Shown: positions 18,872 through 27,041 of the stretch, piece after piece
How positions within the stretch are numbered: position 1 is the stretch's first letter
How the letters are laid out: each line of letters opens with the position of its first letter
From: Pseudoalteromonas luteoviolacea DSM 6061
GTDB taxonomy: Bacteria > Pseudomonadota > Gammaproteobacteria > Enterobacterales > Alteromonadaceae
Assembly: GCF_001625655.1 (NCBI RefSeq)
Contig: NZ_AUYB01000024.1
Coordinates: 62,001-126,000, forward strand
DNA length: 64,000 nt
Reading direction: 5' to 3'
Position numbers and translations under genes: made by a program
The notes under the pieces: generated by a model
Seen by the model: only the letters and a program-made list of their open reading frames with translations
What the model was told of the DNA's origin: nothing
Databases searched by the model: none

Positions 18872-19675
18872 ATGAGCATTATTGAAATAATTGTACTTGC
18901 CTTAATTCAGGGGCTGACTGAGTTCTTACCCATATCTAGTTCTGCTCACTTGATCCTTCCTTCGCAAGTATTGGGTTGGCAAGATCAAGGGTTGGCATTT
19001 GATGTCGCAGTTCATGTTGGCACATTATTCGCGGTGGTAATTTACTTTCGTAAAGAAGTATCGGAGATCCTAACCGCTTGGTTTAAATCTTTTGGCAGCC
19101 AAGGAACAACAGAAGACAGTAAGCTAGGTTGGTTTATCCTATTAGCAACACTACCATCTCTTATTATCGGTTATTTTGCGAAAGATTTTGTAGAAGAGTT
19201 TTCTCGTAATGCTTGGATTATTGCTGGAACGACAATCGGTTTTGGTTTGTTGTTGTGGTATGCAGACAAAACTGCAAAGCAAGTTAAGACAATTTATCAA
19301 GTGAACTGGCTAATGGCATTGTGTATTGGTTTATCTCAAGTTATTGCAATGATTCTACCTGGTACTTCACGTTCAGGCATTACCATGACGGTGGGCTTAA
19401 TGATGGGGCTGAATAAACAAAGTGCAGCTAGATTTTCCTTTTTGATGTCTATTCCCGTTATTGCCGCGGCAGGTAGTTATTTAACTTACAAATTGTTATC
19501 AGAAGGTACAGAGTTCAATGCCATGGATATTGTAACAGGTGCAGTGCTCTCATTTTTTGCAGCCTATGCGTGTATTCACTTTTTCTTAAAAGTAATAGAA
19601 AAAATGGGCATGTTACCATTTGTTATTTATCGCTTAGCGCTTGGCGGGTTCTTGGTTATATTCCTTTCAATGTAA
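18872..19675 (+). CDS. uppP: Undecaprenyl-diphosphatase
   Basis: A 267-residue BacA/UppP membrane phosphatase. The catalytic region QGLTEFLPISSSAHLIL is at residues 11-27 and the second LPGTSRSGITMTVGLMMGL is near residue 165-183. It dephosphorylates undecaprenyl diphosphate so the carrier lipid can be reused for peptidoglycan and polysaccharides. The family also confers bacitracin tolerance. A strong hairpin follows. Confidence 0.95.
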   Translation: MSIIEIIVLALIQGLTEFLPISSSAHLILPSQVLGWQDQGLAFDVAVHVGTLFAVVIYFRKEVSEILTAWFKSFGSQGTTEDSKLGWFILLATLPSLIIGYFAKDFVEEFSRNAWIIAGTTIGFGLLLWYADKTAKQVKTIYQVNWLMALCIGLSQVIAMILPGTSRSGITMTVGLMMGLNKQSAARFSFLMSIPVIAAAGSYLTYKLLSEGTEFNAMDIVTGAVLSFFAAYACIHFFLKVIEKMGMLPFVIYRLALGGFLVIFLSM

Positions 19676-19684
19676 CTAAAACAG

Positions 19685-19712
19685 GCTGCTAGAGTAACTA
19701 TGCTCTAGCAGC
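19685..19712. terminator. Bidirectional hairpin between uppP and the GNAT gene
   Basis: GCTGCTAGAG (19685-19694) and CTCTAGCAGC (19703-19712) form a perfect 10-bp stem around 8 bases, between convergent genes. On the plus strand TGGCATTTC follows; on the minus strand CTGTTTTAG follows. It probably terminates both transcripts, with a modest T-run on each side. Confidence 0.65.
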
Positions 19713-19720
19713 TGGCATTT

Positions 19721-20257
19721 CTATAATTGCTTTTCATATACAACAACTTGAGCATCACCCAAAGGATCTCGGTGTAACTTTGTTTCTTTGTATAGCAGAC
19801 CGACTTTTTCCATAATTTTAATTGAACCTAAATTATCATGTAATGCTACGGCCGTGAGAGTATTGCACACTTGGTTACTTATCAGTGCTTCGCAAACTTG
19901 TTGCGCTGCCTCGGATGCAAAGCCTTTCCCCCAATGAGACTGCATAAATCGCCAACCAATTTCTAAGTTATTGTCATCCCTTTGCTCAGTAAAAAAGTCC
20001 ATAGGTCGCACTAAAACCCAACCAATAAAGACTTTTTGTGGTTCTAAAAAACACCCCCACAGCCCCCAACCTTTTTCTGCGTAGGTGAATTGTTTGAGTC
20101 TGGGTATAAAAATATTATCAATATCTGCTTGTGAGTTTGGTTTACCGCCATTTATATAGCGCATAACTTCAGGGTCTTGATCCAATGCAAATAGTAAATT
20201 TCGGTCTTCAGGTGTTAGCAAGCGGTAAGTTAATCTAGAAGAAGCACTGATTTTCAT
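19721..20257 (-). CDS. GNAT-family N-acetyltransferase (RimJ/RimL type)
   Basis: A 178-residue GNAT protein: RLTYRLLTPEDRNLLFALDQDPEVMRYINGG at the N-terminus, and the acetyl-CoA site GWRFMQSHWGKGFASEAAQQVCEAL in the middle. It ends with a LHDNLGSIKIMEKVGL motif typical of RimJ/RimL-like acetyltransferases. The acceptor substrate cannot be inferred. It is convergent with uppP and divergent from tapT. Confidence 0.85.
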   Translation of the reverse strand: MKISASSRLTYRLLTPEDRNLLFALDQDPEVMRYINGGKPNSQADIDNIFIPRLKQFTYAEKGWGLWGCFLEPQKVFIGWVLVRPMDFFTEQRDDNNLEIGWRFMQSHWGKGFASEAAQQVCEALISNQVCNTLTAVALHDNLGSIKIMEKVGLLYKETKLHRDPLGDAQVVVYEKQL

Positions 20258-20325
20258 AGTATTCCTTTTATCCTTTTATTGTGAGACTTGGTACAATACC
20301 CCGTCGTTTATTTTCGGAGGTTATT

Positions 20326-20997
20326 TTGAGCAACTCTGTATTGGCTCTTCGTGCACAACAAATTGCTGAATCTAAAAGAGAGTTTAAAGCTAGAGGGTCT
20401 AAACTCACCCGTTGTGAGACCTGCTTGCTGGCAGAGTCACTTTGTATCTGTGACGGAGTGAAGCAAGCAAGCTGTGACAGTGCAGTTTGTCTACTAATGT
20501 ACCACAATGAAAGCTTTAAGCCATCTAACACTGGGCGTCTAATCGCGGATATTGTTCCTGACAATTACGCTTTTAGATGGGATAGAACAGAGCCAGATGA
20601 CGCATTGCTATCATTGCTGTCAAATGAAGCATATCAGCCTATTATTGTTTTTCCTGAAGACAATGTTGAGCCACAGCGAGTAATTAAAAGTGTTTCCCGA
20701 GAATTTGGTAAGCGACCGTTATATATCTTTTTAGATGGCACTTGGCGTGAAGCAAAGAAAATGTTCAGAAAGAGTCCATATTTAGACACATTGCCAGTCC
20801 TTTCTATCTCTCCGCAAAGCTTGTCCAATTATAAACTGAGAGTAGCTCCTCACGAGCATCAATTAGGGACTGCCGAAGTAGCCTGTGTCGTCTTAGCTGA
20901 AAATGGCGAGCCGCAAGCCGCTGAATATCTTACGCAGCACTTTATTGATTTTCGAGATGCCTATTTAAAAGGTAAAAGAAGTAAGCTAAACGGTTGA
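20326..20997 (+). CDS. tapT: tRNA-uridine aminocarboxypropyltransferase (DTW domain)
   Basis: A 223-residue DTW-domain protein. The N-terminal zinc-binding cysteines are in TRCETCLLAESLCICDG, and the DTW-like motif is FLDGTWREAKKMF, with RVAPHEHQLGTAEVACV further on. TapT (YfiP) adds the 3-amino-3-carboxypropyl group to U47 of tRNAs. The start is most likely TTG at 20326, five bases after CGGAGG (20315-20320); an upstream in-frame GTG at 20281 has no ribosome site. A hairpin shared with the csrB-type RNA lies just after the stop. Confidence 0.85.
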   Translation: MSNSVLALRAQQIAESKREFKARGSKLTRCETCLLAESLCICDGVKQASCDSAVCLLMYHNESFKPSNTGRLIADIVPDNYAFRWDRTEPDDALLSLLSNEAYQPIIVFPEDNVEPQRVIKSVSREFGKRPLYIFLDGTWREAKKMFRKSPYLDTLPVLSISPQSLSNYKLRVAPHEHQLGTAEVACVVLAENGEPQAAEYLTQHFIDFRDAYLKGKRSKLNG

Positions 20998-21007
20998 GTC
21001 AATGCCA

Positions 21008-21415
21008 ACGAAGATAGCGCGACTCTTTCGAGCCGCGCTTGACGGAATCTTCTAAATAGCATCCTGCTATGTTGATTTGATCAACTCCTTACACATTTCC
21101 ATACAGCCCGCTTGGTGTTTTGGTTCTGCGCGCTCTTATGCTTCCTGCATGTTTCCACTTGGGTCTTCCAAAACCCCGTCCATTATCGCTTCAGCCATTC
21201 CATATGCTGATATCCATTGCGTTATTCCTTAATTGGGCAATCCGTAACCCTTCCTAAATCCCTAACATCCTAACTTCCTGTATTTCAACTTCCTTACTTT
21301 AATGCTCGCTTCCTGCAAACACATCATAATCCAAGTTCCATACTCCATGTGGGGATCCAGTTCCTTGCTTTGCCAATCACATCCTTTTTCCCTGCTTTGC
21401 CTCTCCCCTAGAGAC
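21008..21415 (-). ncRNA. csrB: CsrB-type sponge RNA (candidate)
   Basis: The minus strand of this protein-free stretch carries about 25 GGA triplets, many as AGGA, GGAAG or GGATG (E. coli CsrB has 22). Several sit in small hairpin loops. Clear examples on the minus strand are ATAGC-AGGAT-GCTAT (21070 to 21056) and ATGC-TTCCT-GCAT in plus-strand coordinates 21138-21150, which reads ATGC-AGGAA-GCAT. Such RNAs bind and sequester the translational regulator CsrA/RsmA. The element has a -10 box, a GacA/UvrY box about 168 bp upstream and a 3' hairpin, so length, motif content and promoter layout all fit. The gene lies between tapT and the iron transporter. The exact 5' and 3' ends are inferred. Confidence 0.85.
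21016..21039 (-). terminator. 3' hairpin of the CsrB-type RNA
   Basis: On the minus strand AGCGCGGCTC, loop GAAA and GAGTCGCGCT form a 10-bp stem with one G-U pair. GAAGAT before and ATCTTC after can extend it around a 7-base bulge. The sequence after it (ATCTTCGTTGG) is only weakly T-rich. The same hairpin, read on the plus strand, follows tapT, so it may serve both convergent transcripts. Confidence 0.6.
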
Positions 21416-21421
21416 AAATTA

Positions 21422-21450
21422 AGTATATGCCTAGACATAAACTTTGAACA
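21422..21450 (-). promoter_or_regulatory. Promoter of the CsrB-type RNA
   Basis: On the minus strand TATACT (21427-21422) is a good -10 box (5 of 6). The -35 region is poor: TGTTCA (21450-21445) at 17-bp spacing. A weak -35 is what an activator-dependent promoter would show. The predicted start is near 21415. Confidence 0.6.
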
Positions 21451-21574
21451 TTAAGTTGCGGTTCACCGAAAACAGACTATGTTCTATATTTGCAATAAAA
21501 ATTATTAAATAACAAAGAGTTCCTTTAAATAAGGCGATTAAATTAGTGCTATCTTCATAGATATCCACTAGCAG

Positions 21575-21592
21575 AGTGAGAGATATCTCACA
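21575..21592 (-). promoter_or_regulatory. GacA/UvrY box upstream of the CsrB-type RNA
   Basis: The minus strand reads TGTGAGATATCTCTCACT. As I recall it, the UvrY inverted repeat of E. coli csrB is TGTGAGAGATCTCTTACA; the two agree at 15 of 18 positions. The site is about 168 bp upstream of the predicted start, similar to the far-upstream placement known for Gac-controlled sponge RNAs. It also lies upstream of the divergent iron transporter, but no link to that gene is known. Confidence 0.7.
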
Positions 21593-21677
21593 TAAAAATT
21601 GTCTTAAAGCGACAATAATGCCTATGACACCTAAATTAGTGGGCTGTAATTTATCTATAATCGCGTTAGAATTACTT

Positions 21678-21696
21678 GATAATAATAATTGTTTGG
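21678..21696 (+). promoter_or_regulatory. Possible Fur box before the iron transporter
   Basis: GATAATAATAATTGTTTGG agrees with the classical Fur consensus (GATAATGATAATCATTATC) at about 13 of 19 positions, best in the left half. It ends four bases before the GGAGC ribosome site of the fbpA-like gene. An iron-uptake operon is the expected Fur target, which supports the call, but the match is only moderate and the region is AT-rich. Confidence 0.4.
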
Positions 21697-21709
21697 ATTT
21701 GGAGCACTC

Positions 21710-22714
21710 ATGAAACGAGCTATTGTCACGTTACTGACCGCTGTGACTTGTTTACCCGCATTTGCAGCAGACGAAGTAAATATCTATTCTTTCCGCCAAC
21801 CATTTTTGATTCAGCCAATTCTGGATGACTTTACGAAGCAAACCGGTATAAAAACTAAGGTGGTTTTTGCAAAAAAAGGGCTGATAGAGCGCGTAAAAAG
21901 AGAAGGTAAACACTCTCGTGCAGATTTGGTTCTTACGTCTAATTTCAGTGCGATGATCCAATTAGAAGACTTAGGTCTTACGCAAAAAATCGACAGCAAA
22001 ACTGTCGAAGCAAATATTCCAGAATCATTTCGAGATCCTGAAGGCCAATGGGTTGCTCTGACTAAGCGCGTTCGTAATGTGTACTCATCAAAATCTCGTT
22101 TAGGCAAACTTGACTCATTAAGCTACGAAGAGTTAGCTGATCCTAAGTTTAAAGGTAAGATCTGTACTCGTTCGGGTAAACACCCGTACAACCTAGGGTT
22201 AGTGGCATCAATGATTGCACATCATGGTGAAGCTGAAACAAAAGAATGGTTGGTTGGTGTTAAAAATAACTTAGCACGTAAACCACAAGGTAATGATCGT
22301 GCTCAAGTAAAAGCAGTGAAAGAAGGCCTATGTGATGTGGCGTTAGGCAACAGTTACTACTTTGGCAAGATGATGACTGATGCAAAACAAAAATCATGGG
22401 CTGACTCTGTTTATATTAACTTCCCAAATCAGAAGAACCGTGGTTCACACTTAAATGTATCAGGTGTGGTACTAACAAAGTACGCAAAAAATAAAGAAAA
22501 TGCCTTGAAACTCATAGAGTTTATGTCGGACAATAAGGCACAGAATATGTATGCATCGACGAATATGGAGTACCCTGTTAAGCCGGGCGTCGAATTATCT
22601 AAAATGGTAGCTTCTTGGGGAGCGTTTAAGGAAGACAGCTTGCCACTTGCTGAGATAAGTAAATACCGTCCGTTAGCGTTAAAGCTAATTGATGAGGTAA
22701 AATTTGACCTTTAA
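21710..22714 (+). CDS. fbpA: Ferric-iron ABC transporter, periplasmic binding protein
   Basis: A 334-residue exported protein. The ATG at 21710 follows GGAGC, and MKRAIVTLLTAVTCLPAFA is a signal peptide cleaved before ADEVNIYSF. The mature protein is of the FbpA/FutA type (NIYSFRQPFLIQPILDDFTKQTGIKTKVVF at its start, later RSGKHPYNLGLVASMIAHHGE and EYPVKPGVELS). It binds Fe3+ in the periplasm and delivers it to the permease encoded next. Its last base is the first of the permease start codon (TAATG). The symbol reflects family; thiamine- or other-substrate relatives exist but are less likely. Confidence 0.85.
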   Translation: MKRAIVTLLTAVTCLPAFAADEVNIYSFRQPFLIQPILDDFTKQTGIKTKVVFAKKGLIERVKREGKHSRADLVLTSNFSAMIQLEDLGLTQKIDSKTVEANIPESFRDPEGQWVALTKRVRNVYSSKSRLGKLDSLSYEELADPKFKGKICTRSGKHPYNLGLVASMIAHHGEAETKEWLVGVKNNLARKPQGNDRAQVKAVKEGLCDVALGNSYYFGKMMTDAKQKSWADSVYINFPNQKNRGSHLNVSGVVLTKYAKNKENALKLIEFMSDNKAQNMYASTNMEYPVKPGVELSKMVASWGAFKEDSLPLAEISKYRPLALKLIDEVKFDL

Positions 22715-24345
22715 TGCAATTAAAAACTAATCTGTCGAACTGGCAGCTAACAGCGTGGGTGATAGGCATATGCCTGTCGACCCCGCTCGCATTTCTTATT
22801 TTCGAGTCTCTACAAGGAGAGTCTGAAGTATTCTCCCACCTCTGGAATACTGTACTTTGGGATTACATTAGTAACACGGTTTGGCTCATTGCAGGGGTAT
22901 TAGTCTTAAGTGCATTAATTGCACTACCTTTGGGTTGGCTCACAGCCTATTGCCACTTTCCTGGAAAGCGAGTATTCGAATGGGCGTTGATGCTCCCACT
23001 GGCCATGCCCACCTATATTATCGCGTACGTATACACAGACCTATTGGATTATGCTGGGCCTGTACAGATCAAGTTGCGAGAGTGGTTCAATTGGACCAGC
23101 CCAGATGATTACTGGTTTTTTGATATTCGCACGTTGCCTGGGGCAATCGTGATGATAGCGCTCGTATTATATCCCTATCTATATTTAATTTTTAAAACTG
23201 CATTACGCGAACAGTCATTTAAACTAGTTCAAGCTAGCCAGTTAATGGGCCTATCACCATTTCAAAGCTTTTTGAAAGTAAGTTTGCCATTGTCTCGAGG
23301 TGCGATAGTCGCGGCCCTAGCATTGATAAGCATGGAAACAATGGCGGACTTTGCAACTGTGCACTATTTTGCTGTTAGTACATTGACTACCGCAGTTTAT
23401 GATACATGGCTGGGATATTATTCTCTGACCGCAGCAGCAAAAATTTCAGGCATTATGCTGCTATTTTTATTCGTAGCGCTTACTTTGGAAAAGATGAGCC
23501 GAAAAAGCAAAGTAGTGCACGAGCGTCAAAGTTCAGTAAATGATACTTGCCTATATGAGTTGAACGGCAAATCTGGTTGGATAGCTACACTGTTTTGTAG
23601 CTTGATATTGGTTGTGGCGTTTTTTGTGCCAGTAGGCATCTTATTCAGTTATGCAATCGATTATTTTGATCAAGCATGGAATGATGAGTTTTTTACTTAT
23701 GCTTGGCAGAGTTTAAAAATCAGCTTTTATGTGAGTTTTATCGCTATTTTGTTCAGCATATTGGTGGTGTTTTATCAGCGGATCGGTGAACAAAAGTCAA
23801 AAAGCTTACCGGGCAAAGTTTCCAGCATGGGCTATGCCTTGCCAGGCACAGTTTTGGCGATTGCGGTATTACTGCCATTGACTCTGTTTGACGACTACTT
23901 AAACCGCTGGTTTAGTGGGACGGGTTTTGAACCCGGTTTATTGCTGAGTGGGACTATATTTGCGATGGTTTTTGCCTATGTTGTGCGGTTTTATGCGATA
24001 GCACACGGCGCGGTTGAAGCTAGCTTTGTGAGAATTAGCCCAAGTATTGATATGGCCAGTGCGTCATTGGGCAAAAACAAATTTCAAACCCTCAGTAGGG
24101 TGCATATACCATTGCTCAAGCGGGGTATTTTGACCGCGGGCTTGCTGGTATTCATTGAGTGTATGAAAGAGCTTCCTGCAGCGTTATTGCTTCGACCATT
24201 TAATTTTGAAACGCTGGCGACGCACGTTTTCCAGTTCGTGAGCGACGAACAGTTAGAGCTCGCTTCTATTTCGGCTTTATTCATCGTGTTGGTTGGGTTA
24301 ATCCCACTGTATTTAGTAAATCGCTCAATGGAGCAACAAAAGTAA
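22714..24345 (+). CDS. fbpB: Ferric-iron ABC transporter permease
   Basis: A 543-residue fused permease with about twelve membrane helices in two homologous halves, the usual FbpB/SfuB arrangement. Each half has a coupling loop: QASQLMGLSPFQSFLKVSLPLSRGAIVAAL in the first and MASASLGKNKFQTLSRVHIPLLKRGILTAG in the second. It forms the channel for Fe3+ across the inner membrane. It overlaps fbpA and fbpC by one base on each side (TAATG), so the three are translationally coupled. Confidence 0.9.
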   Translation: MQLKTNLSNWQLTAWVIGICLSTPLAFLIFESLQGESEVFSHLWNTVLWDYISNTVWLIAGVLVLSALIALPLGWLTAYCHFPGKRVFEWALMLPLAMPTYIIAYVYTDLLDYAGPVQIKLREWFNWTSPDDYWFFDIRTLPGAIVMIALVLYPYLYLIFKTALREQSFKLVQASQLMGLSPFQSFLKVSLPLSRGAIVAALALISMETMADFATVHYFAVSTLTTAVYDTWLGYYSLTAAAKISGIMLLFLFVALTLEKMSRKSKVVHERQSSVNDTCLYELNGKSGWIATLFCSLILVVAFFVPVGILFSYAIDYFDQAWNDEFFTYAWQSLKISFYVSFIAILFSILVVFYQRIGEQKSKSLPGKVSSMGYALPGTVLAIAVLLPLTLFDDYLNRWFSGTGFEPGLLLSGTIFAMVFAYVVRFYAIAHGAVEASFVRISPSIDMASASLGKNKFQTLSRVHIPLLKRGILTAGLLVFIECMKELPAALLLRPFNFETLATHVFQFVSDEQLELASISALFIVLVGLIPLYLVNRSMEQQK

Positions 24346-25376
24346 TGTACAGCTTATCTATCGAATCTTTGCAGTATAGTTATGACGGTCAAGCCGTAAT
24401 CGATGACCTTGACTTACACGTTAAAGAGAATGAGATTGTTTGCCTGCTAGGATCGAGTGGGTGCGGTAAAACAACGACATTGAAAGCAATTGCAGGGCTG
24501 CTAAAGCCACAGAGTGGCACTATTCATATTGGGTCTAAGTGTGTAAATGGGACTGATACATTCATACCTCCTCAAAACAGAAATGTTGGTATGATGTTTC
24601 AAGACTATGCATTGTTCCCTCATTTAACAGTGTTCCAAAATGTAGCTTTTGGTCTAAGTAAGTTGAGCCGAGCCGACAAGCAAAAGCGCGTAGATGAGAT
24701 GCTGGAGCTTGTGCATTTAAGTGAATTTGGCAATCGCTACCCCCATGAGTTATCAGGTGGTCAGCAGCAACGCGTGGCTATTGCGAGAGCACTGGCGTAT
24801 AAACCAAATCTTTTACTCCTTGATGAGCCTTTTTCAAATATTGATGCGCAAGTTCGTTTTCAGTTGATAAGCGATATCCGCAGTATTATCAAGGATCAAA
24901 AAGTATCTGCGATTTTTGTTAGCCATTCAAAAGATGAGGCTTTTGCTTTTTCGGATCGCTTAGCAATTATGCACCAAGGTAAAATAGCGCAGTTGGGGTG
25001 TCCAACTGAGTTGTTTCAAACACCAAAAAACAAAGTGGTTGCAGAGTTTCTTGGGCAAGGTATCTATCTTGATGCCAAACCGTCAGGCAATGATAGTTTT
25101 CAAACTAAATTTGGTCTGGTTAACTCACTCACAAAGCAGCCTTTACCCAGTGAGCATGGCAAGATTTTTGTCAGACCTAGTAATATTGAGTTGTTCAATG
25201 CTGATTCGGGTGAAATTAAAGTAAACCAAGAACGTTTTGTAGGTACAGAGTATCTTTATGCGGTAGAGCTACAGGGACAACAGCTTGAAATTGCAAAGCC
25301 AGCAGACAATCCTCTGGATTTGTCTAAACCTATCTCTTTAAAAATTAAGCCTCATGCGGTAAATTTCTTTTCTTAA
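24345..25376 (+). CDS. fbpC: Ferric-iron ABC transporter ATP-binding protein
   Basis: A 343-residue ATPase with Walker A LLGSSGCGKTT, signature LSGGQQQRVAIARALA, Walker B LLLLDEPFSNID and H-loop FVSHSK, all intact. A C-terminal TOBE-like regulatory domain follows from about residue 245. It energises FbpB. A 25-bp gap separates it from the Dyp-type peroxidase gene. Confidence 0.92.
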   Translation: MYSLSIESLQYSYDGQAVIDDLDLHVKENEIVCLLGSSGCGKTTTLKAIAGLLKPQSGTIHIGSKCVNGTDTFIPPQNRNVGMMFQDYALFPHLTVFQNVAFGLSKLSRADKQKRVDEMLELVHLSEFGNRYPHELSGGQQQRVAIARALAYKPNLLLLDEPFSNIDAQVRFQLISDIRSIIKDQKVSAIFVSHSKDEAFAFSDRLAIMHQGKIAQLGCPTELFQTPKNKVVAEFLGQGIYLDAKPSGNDSFQTKFGLVNSLTKQPLPSEHGKIFVRPSNIELFNADSGEIKVNQERFVGTEYLYAVELQGQQLEIAKPADNPLDLSKPISLKIKPHAVNFFS

Positions 25377-25401
25377 GAATCGATAATATTAGGGAAAGGC
25401 G

Positions 25402-26328
25402 ATGGCTCAGCCGCAATCTGGAGTTTGTGCAGAAGCAAATTTGCACGGTTTACACTTGTTCTTCAATGTACTTGAAGGCCAAGATGAGGCTGTTCGGGTG
25501 GCTCTTGCGCAAGTGGGTCGACTCCAAGATGAACTGAGTGATCGTTTTTCTGAATCAATGCTAAGCAGCTTTGTGGCTATTGGCGCGCAATACTGGCCAC
25601 ACATTTATCCTGAGTTTATACCGCCAGAATTGAAAAGCTTTCCACATATTAAGTCTTCAGATCACCTTATTCATAGTCAGCCTTTTGATTTGTTGTATGT
25701 TATTCGTTCGGACAGGGAAGATGTTAATCATCTCTTTGCACAAAGTGTTATTCACATGCTTTCTGGGAGCGTAGAATTAGTGGCCCATGTACGTGGCTTT
25801 CGCTTTTTGGATGGGAGGAACTTTAACGGGTTTATATATGGCAGTGAAACGCCCCATGGAAGGTTCAAGCGTCAGGTGGCACTGGTTGATAACCCTGATG
25901 GACTAGATCATCAAGGTAGCTACATTCATATTCAGCGAGTTAAGTTTGACTTATCACGTTGGCAGCAGCTTCCTATTGAGGAACAAGAAGCACTAATGGG
26001 CCGCACTCGCCTAGATAATAATTTAATAGAACCCAAAGTCGCATTTAGCCATGCAAGCAGGGTTGAGCTAAAGGGGGCCAATGGAATGGTTTTATTGCTC
26101 GATCAAAGTATGCCTTTTGGTGATGTATTTGAGCAAGGTAGCATTAATTTGAACTGTTCAGCTCATGGAAATGCTTTTGAGACGGTTTTGATGAGTCGCT
26201 TTGGGCTGTTATCAGGTCAAGATTGTTATGACCCTCTTTTGGACTATTCAGAGGCGGATATGGGCGCAGCATTCTTTGCGCCATCTTTACAGTTTTTAAG
26301 TAAGATGGCGCAGTCAATGGAAAGTTAG
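25402..26328 (+). CDS. Dyp-type peroxidase
   Basis: A 308-residue protein of the DyP/YfeX class. The signature GFRFLDGRNFNG contains the catalytic Asp of the GXXDG motif. Further on are GSYIHIQRVKFDLSRWQQLPIEEQEALMGRTRLDN and AFSHASRVEL, where the His is the likely proximal haem ligand. There is no signal peptide, so it is probably cytoplasmic. It follows the iron-uptake genes by 25 bp with no terminator between, which suggests co-transcription. YfeX-like members have been linked to haem and porphyrin oxidation, but the substrate here is not known. Confidence 0.85.
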   Translation: MAQPQSGVCAEANLHGLHLFFNVLEGQDEAVRVALAQVGRLQDELSDRFSESMLSSFVAIGAQYWPHIYPEFIPPELKSFPHIKSSDHLIHSQPFDLLYVIRSDREDVNHLFAQSVIHMLSGSVELVAHVRGFRFLDGRNFNGFIYGSETPHGRFKRQVALVDNPDGLDHQGSYIHIQRVKFDLSRWQQLPIEEQEALMGRTRLDNNLIEPKVAFSHASRVELKGANGMVLLLDQSMPFGDVFEQGSINLNCSAHGNAFETVLMSRFGLLSGQDCYDPLLDYSEADMGAAFFAPSLQFLSKMAQSMES

Positions 26329-26331
26329 TAC

Positions 26332-26799
26332 CTACACATTGTCAAAAAGCGTTTTTACTTTTTCCAGTGTTGCGTCTATTTCAGAAATTTGCGCTGGCGC
26401 AATAAAAATTGTGTCATCACCGGCAATTGTACCAAGTACGCCATCAGCACTACCTAATGAGTCTAGCAGTCGAGCAATCAGCTGTGCAGCGCCTGGGCTG
26501 GTACGAATAATGATCATCATTTCATTGTGCATAATATCAATGACTAGTTGGCGCAGTGGGCTTTTGGCGGTCGGAACTCCCATTTCGGCAGGAAGACAAT
26601 ACACCATTTCCTGCTTGGCGTTACGCGTACGTACAGCACCAAACTTGCTTAGCATGCGCGAAACTTTACTTTGGCTAATATTATCAAAGCCTTGGTCCTT
26701 GAGTGCATCAACGATTTCGCCTTGAGAACCAAAATTTTCTTCTCTTAATAAGGCTTTGAAGGCTCTTACTAAAGCCTCTTGTTTCTCTTGCACTTGCAT
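26332..26799 (-). CDS. argR: Arginine repressor
   Basis: A 155-residue protein matching E. coli ArgR closely: an N-terminal winged helix ([46 protein letters not shown]) and the C-terminal arginine-binding hexamer domain ([31 protein letters not shown]). I place the start at 26799 because AGAAGAG then sits seven bases upstream and the length matches; the earlier ATG at 26805 adds two residues. ArgR binds arginine and represses arginine synthesis genes. It is divergent from mdh as in E. coli. No complete ARG box is visible upstream. Confidence 0.95.
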   Translation of the reverse strand: MQVQEKQEALVRAFKALLREENFGSQGEIVDALKDQGFDNISQSKVSRMLSKFGAVRTRNAKQEMVYCLPAEMGVPTAKSPLRQLVIDIMHNEMMIIIRTSPGAAQLIARLLDSLGSADGVLGTIAGDDTIFIAPAQISEIDATLEKVKTLFDNV

Positions 26800-27041
26800 A
26801 TACATCTCTTCTTTCTAGTTTGGTAATTCAATTCTACACAAATCGAGACCTTTACCCAAATTTTCACGACAGAGTAATTTTCATGTCCTAACGTAAAGTC
26901 ATTTTGCTTAACAGTTTCCCGTTGTTTACAACTATAGTCGAAAAAATCTCGAAAATAACGCGGATAAATTTGTCTTTACCCGCGCTTTTCATTATCTTTA
27001 CAGCACACAAAATTCCTACCTTCAATATATGGAGAATTATA

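Noticed and set aside
26806..27041. ARG box between argR and mdh
   Set aside because: Only a TTGAAT half-site is present; no 18-bp palindrome.
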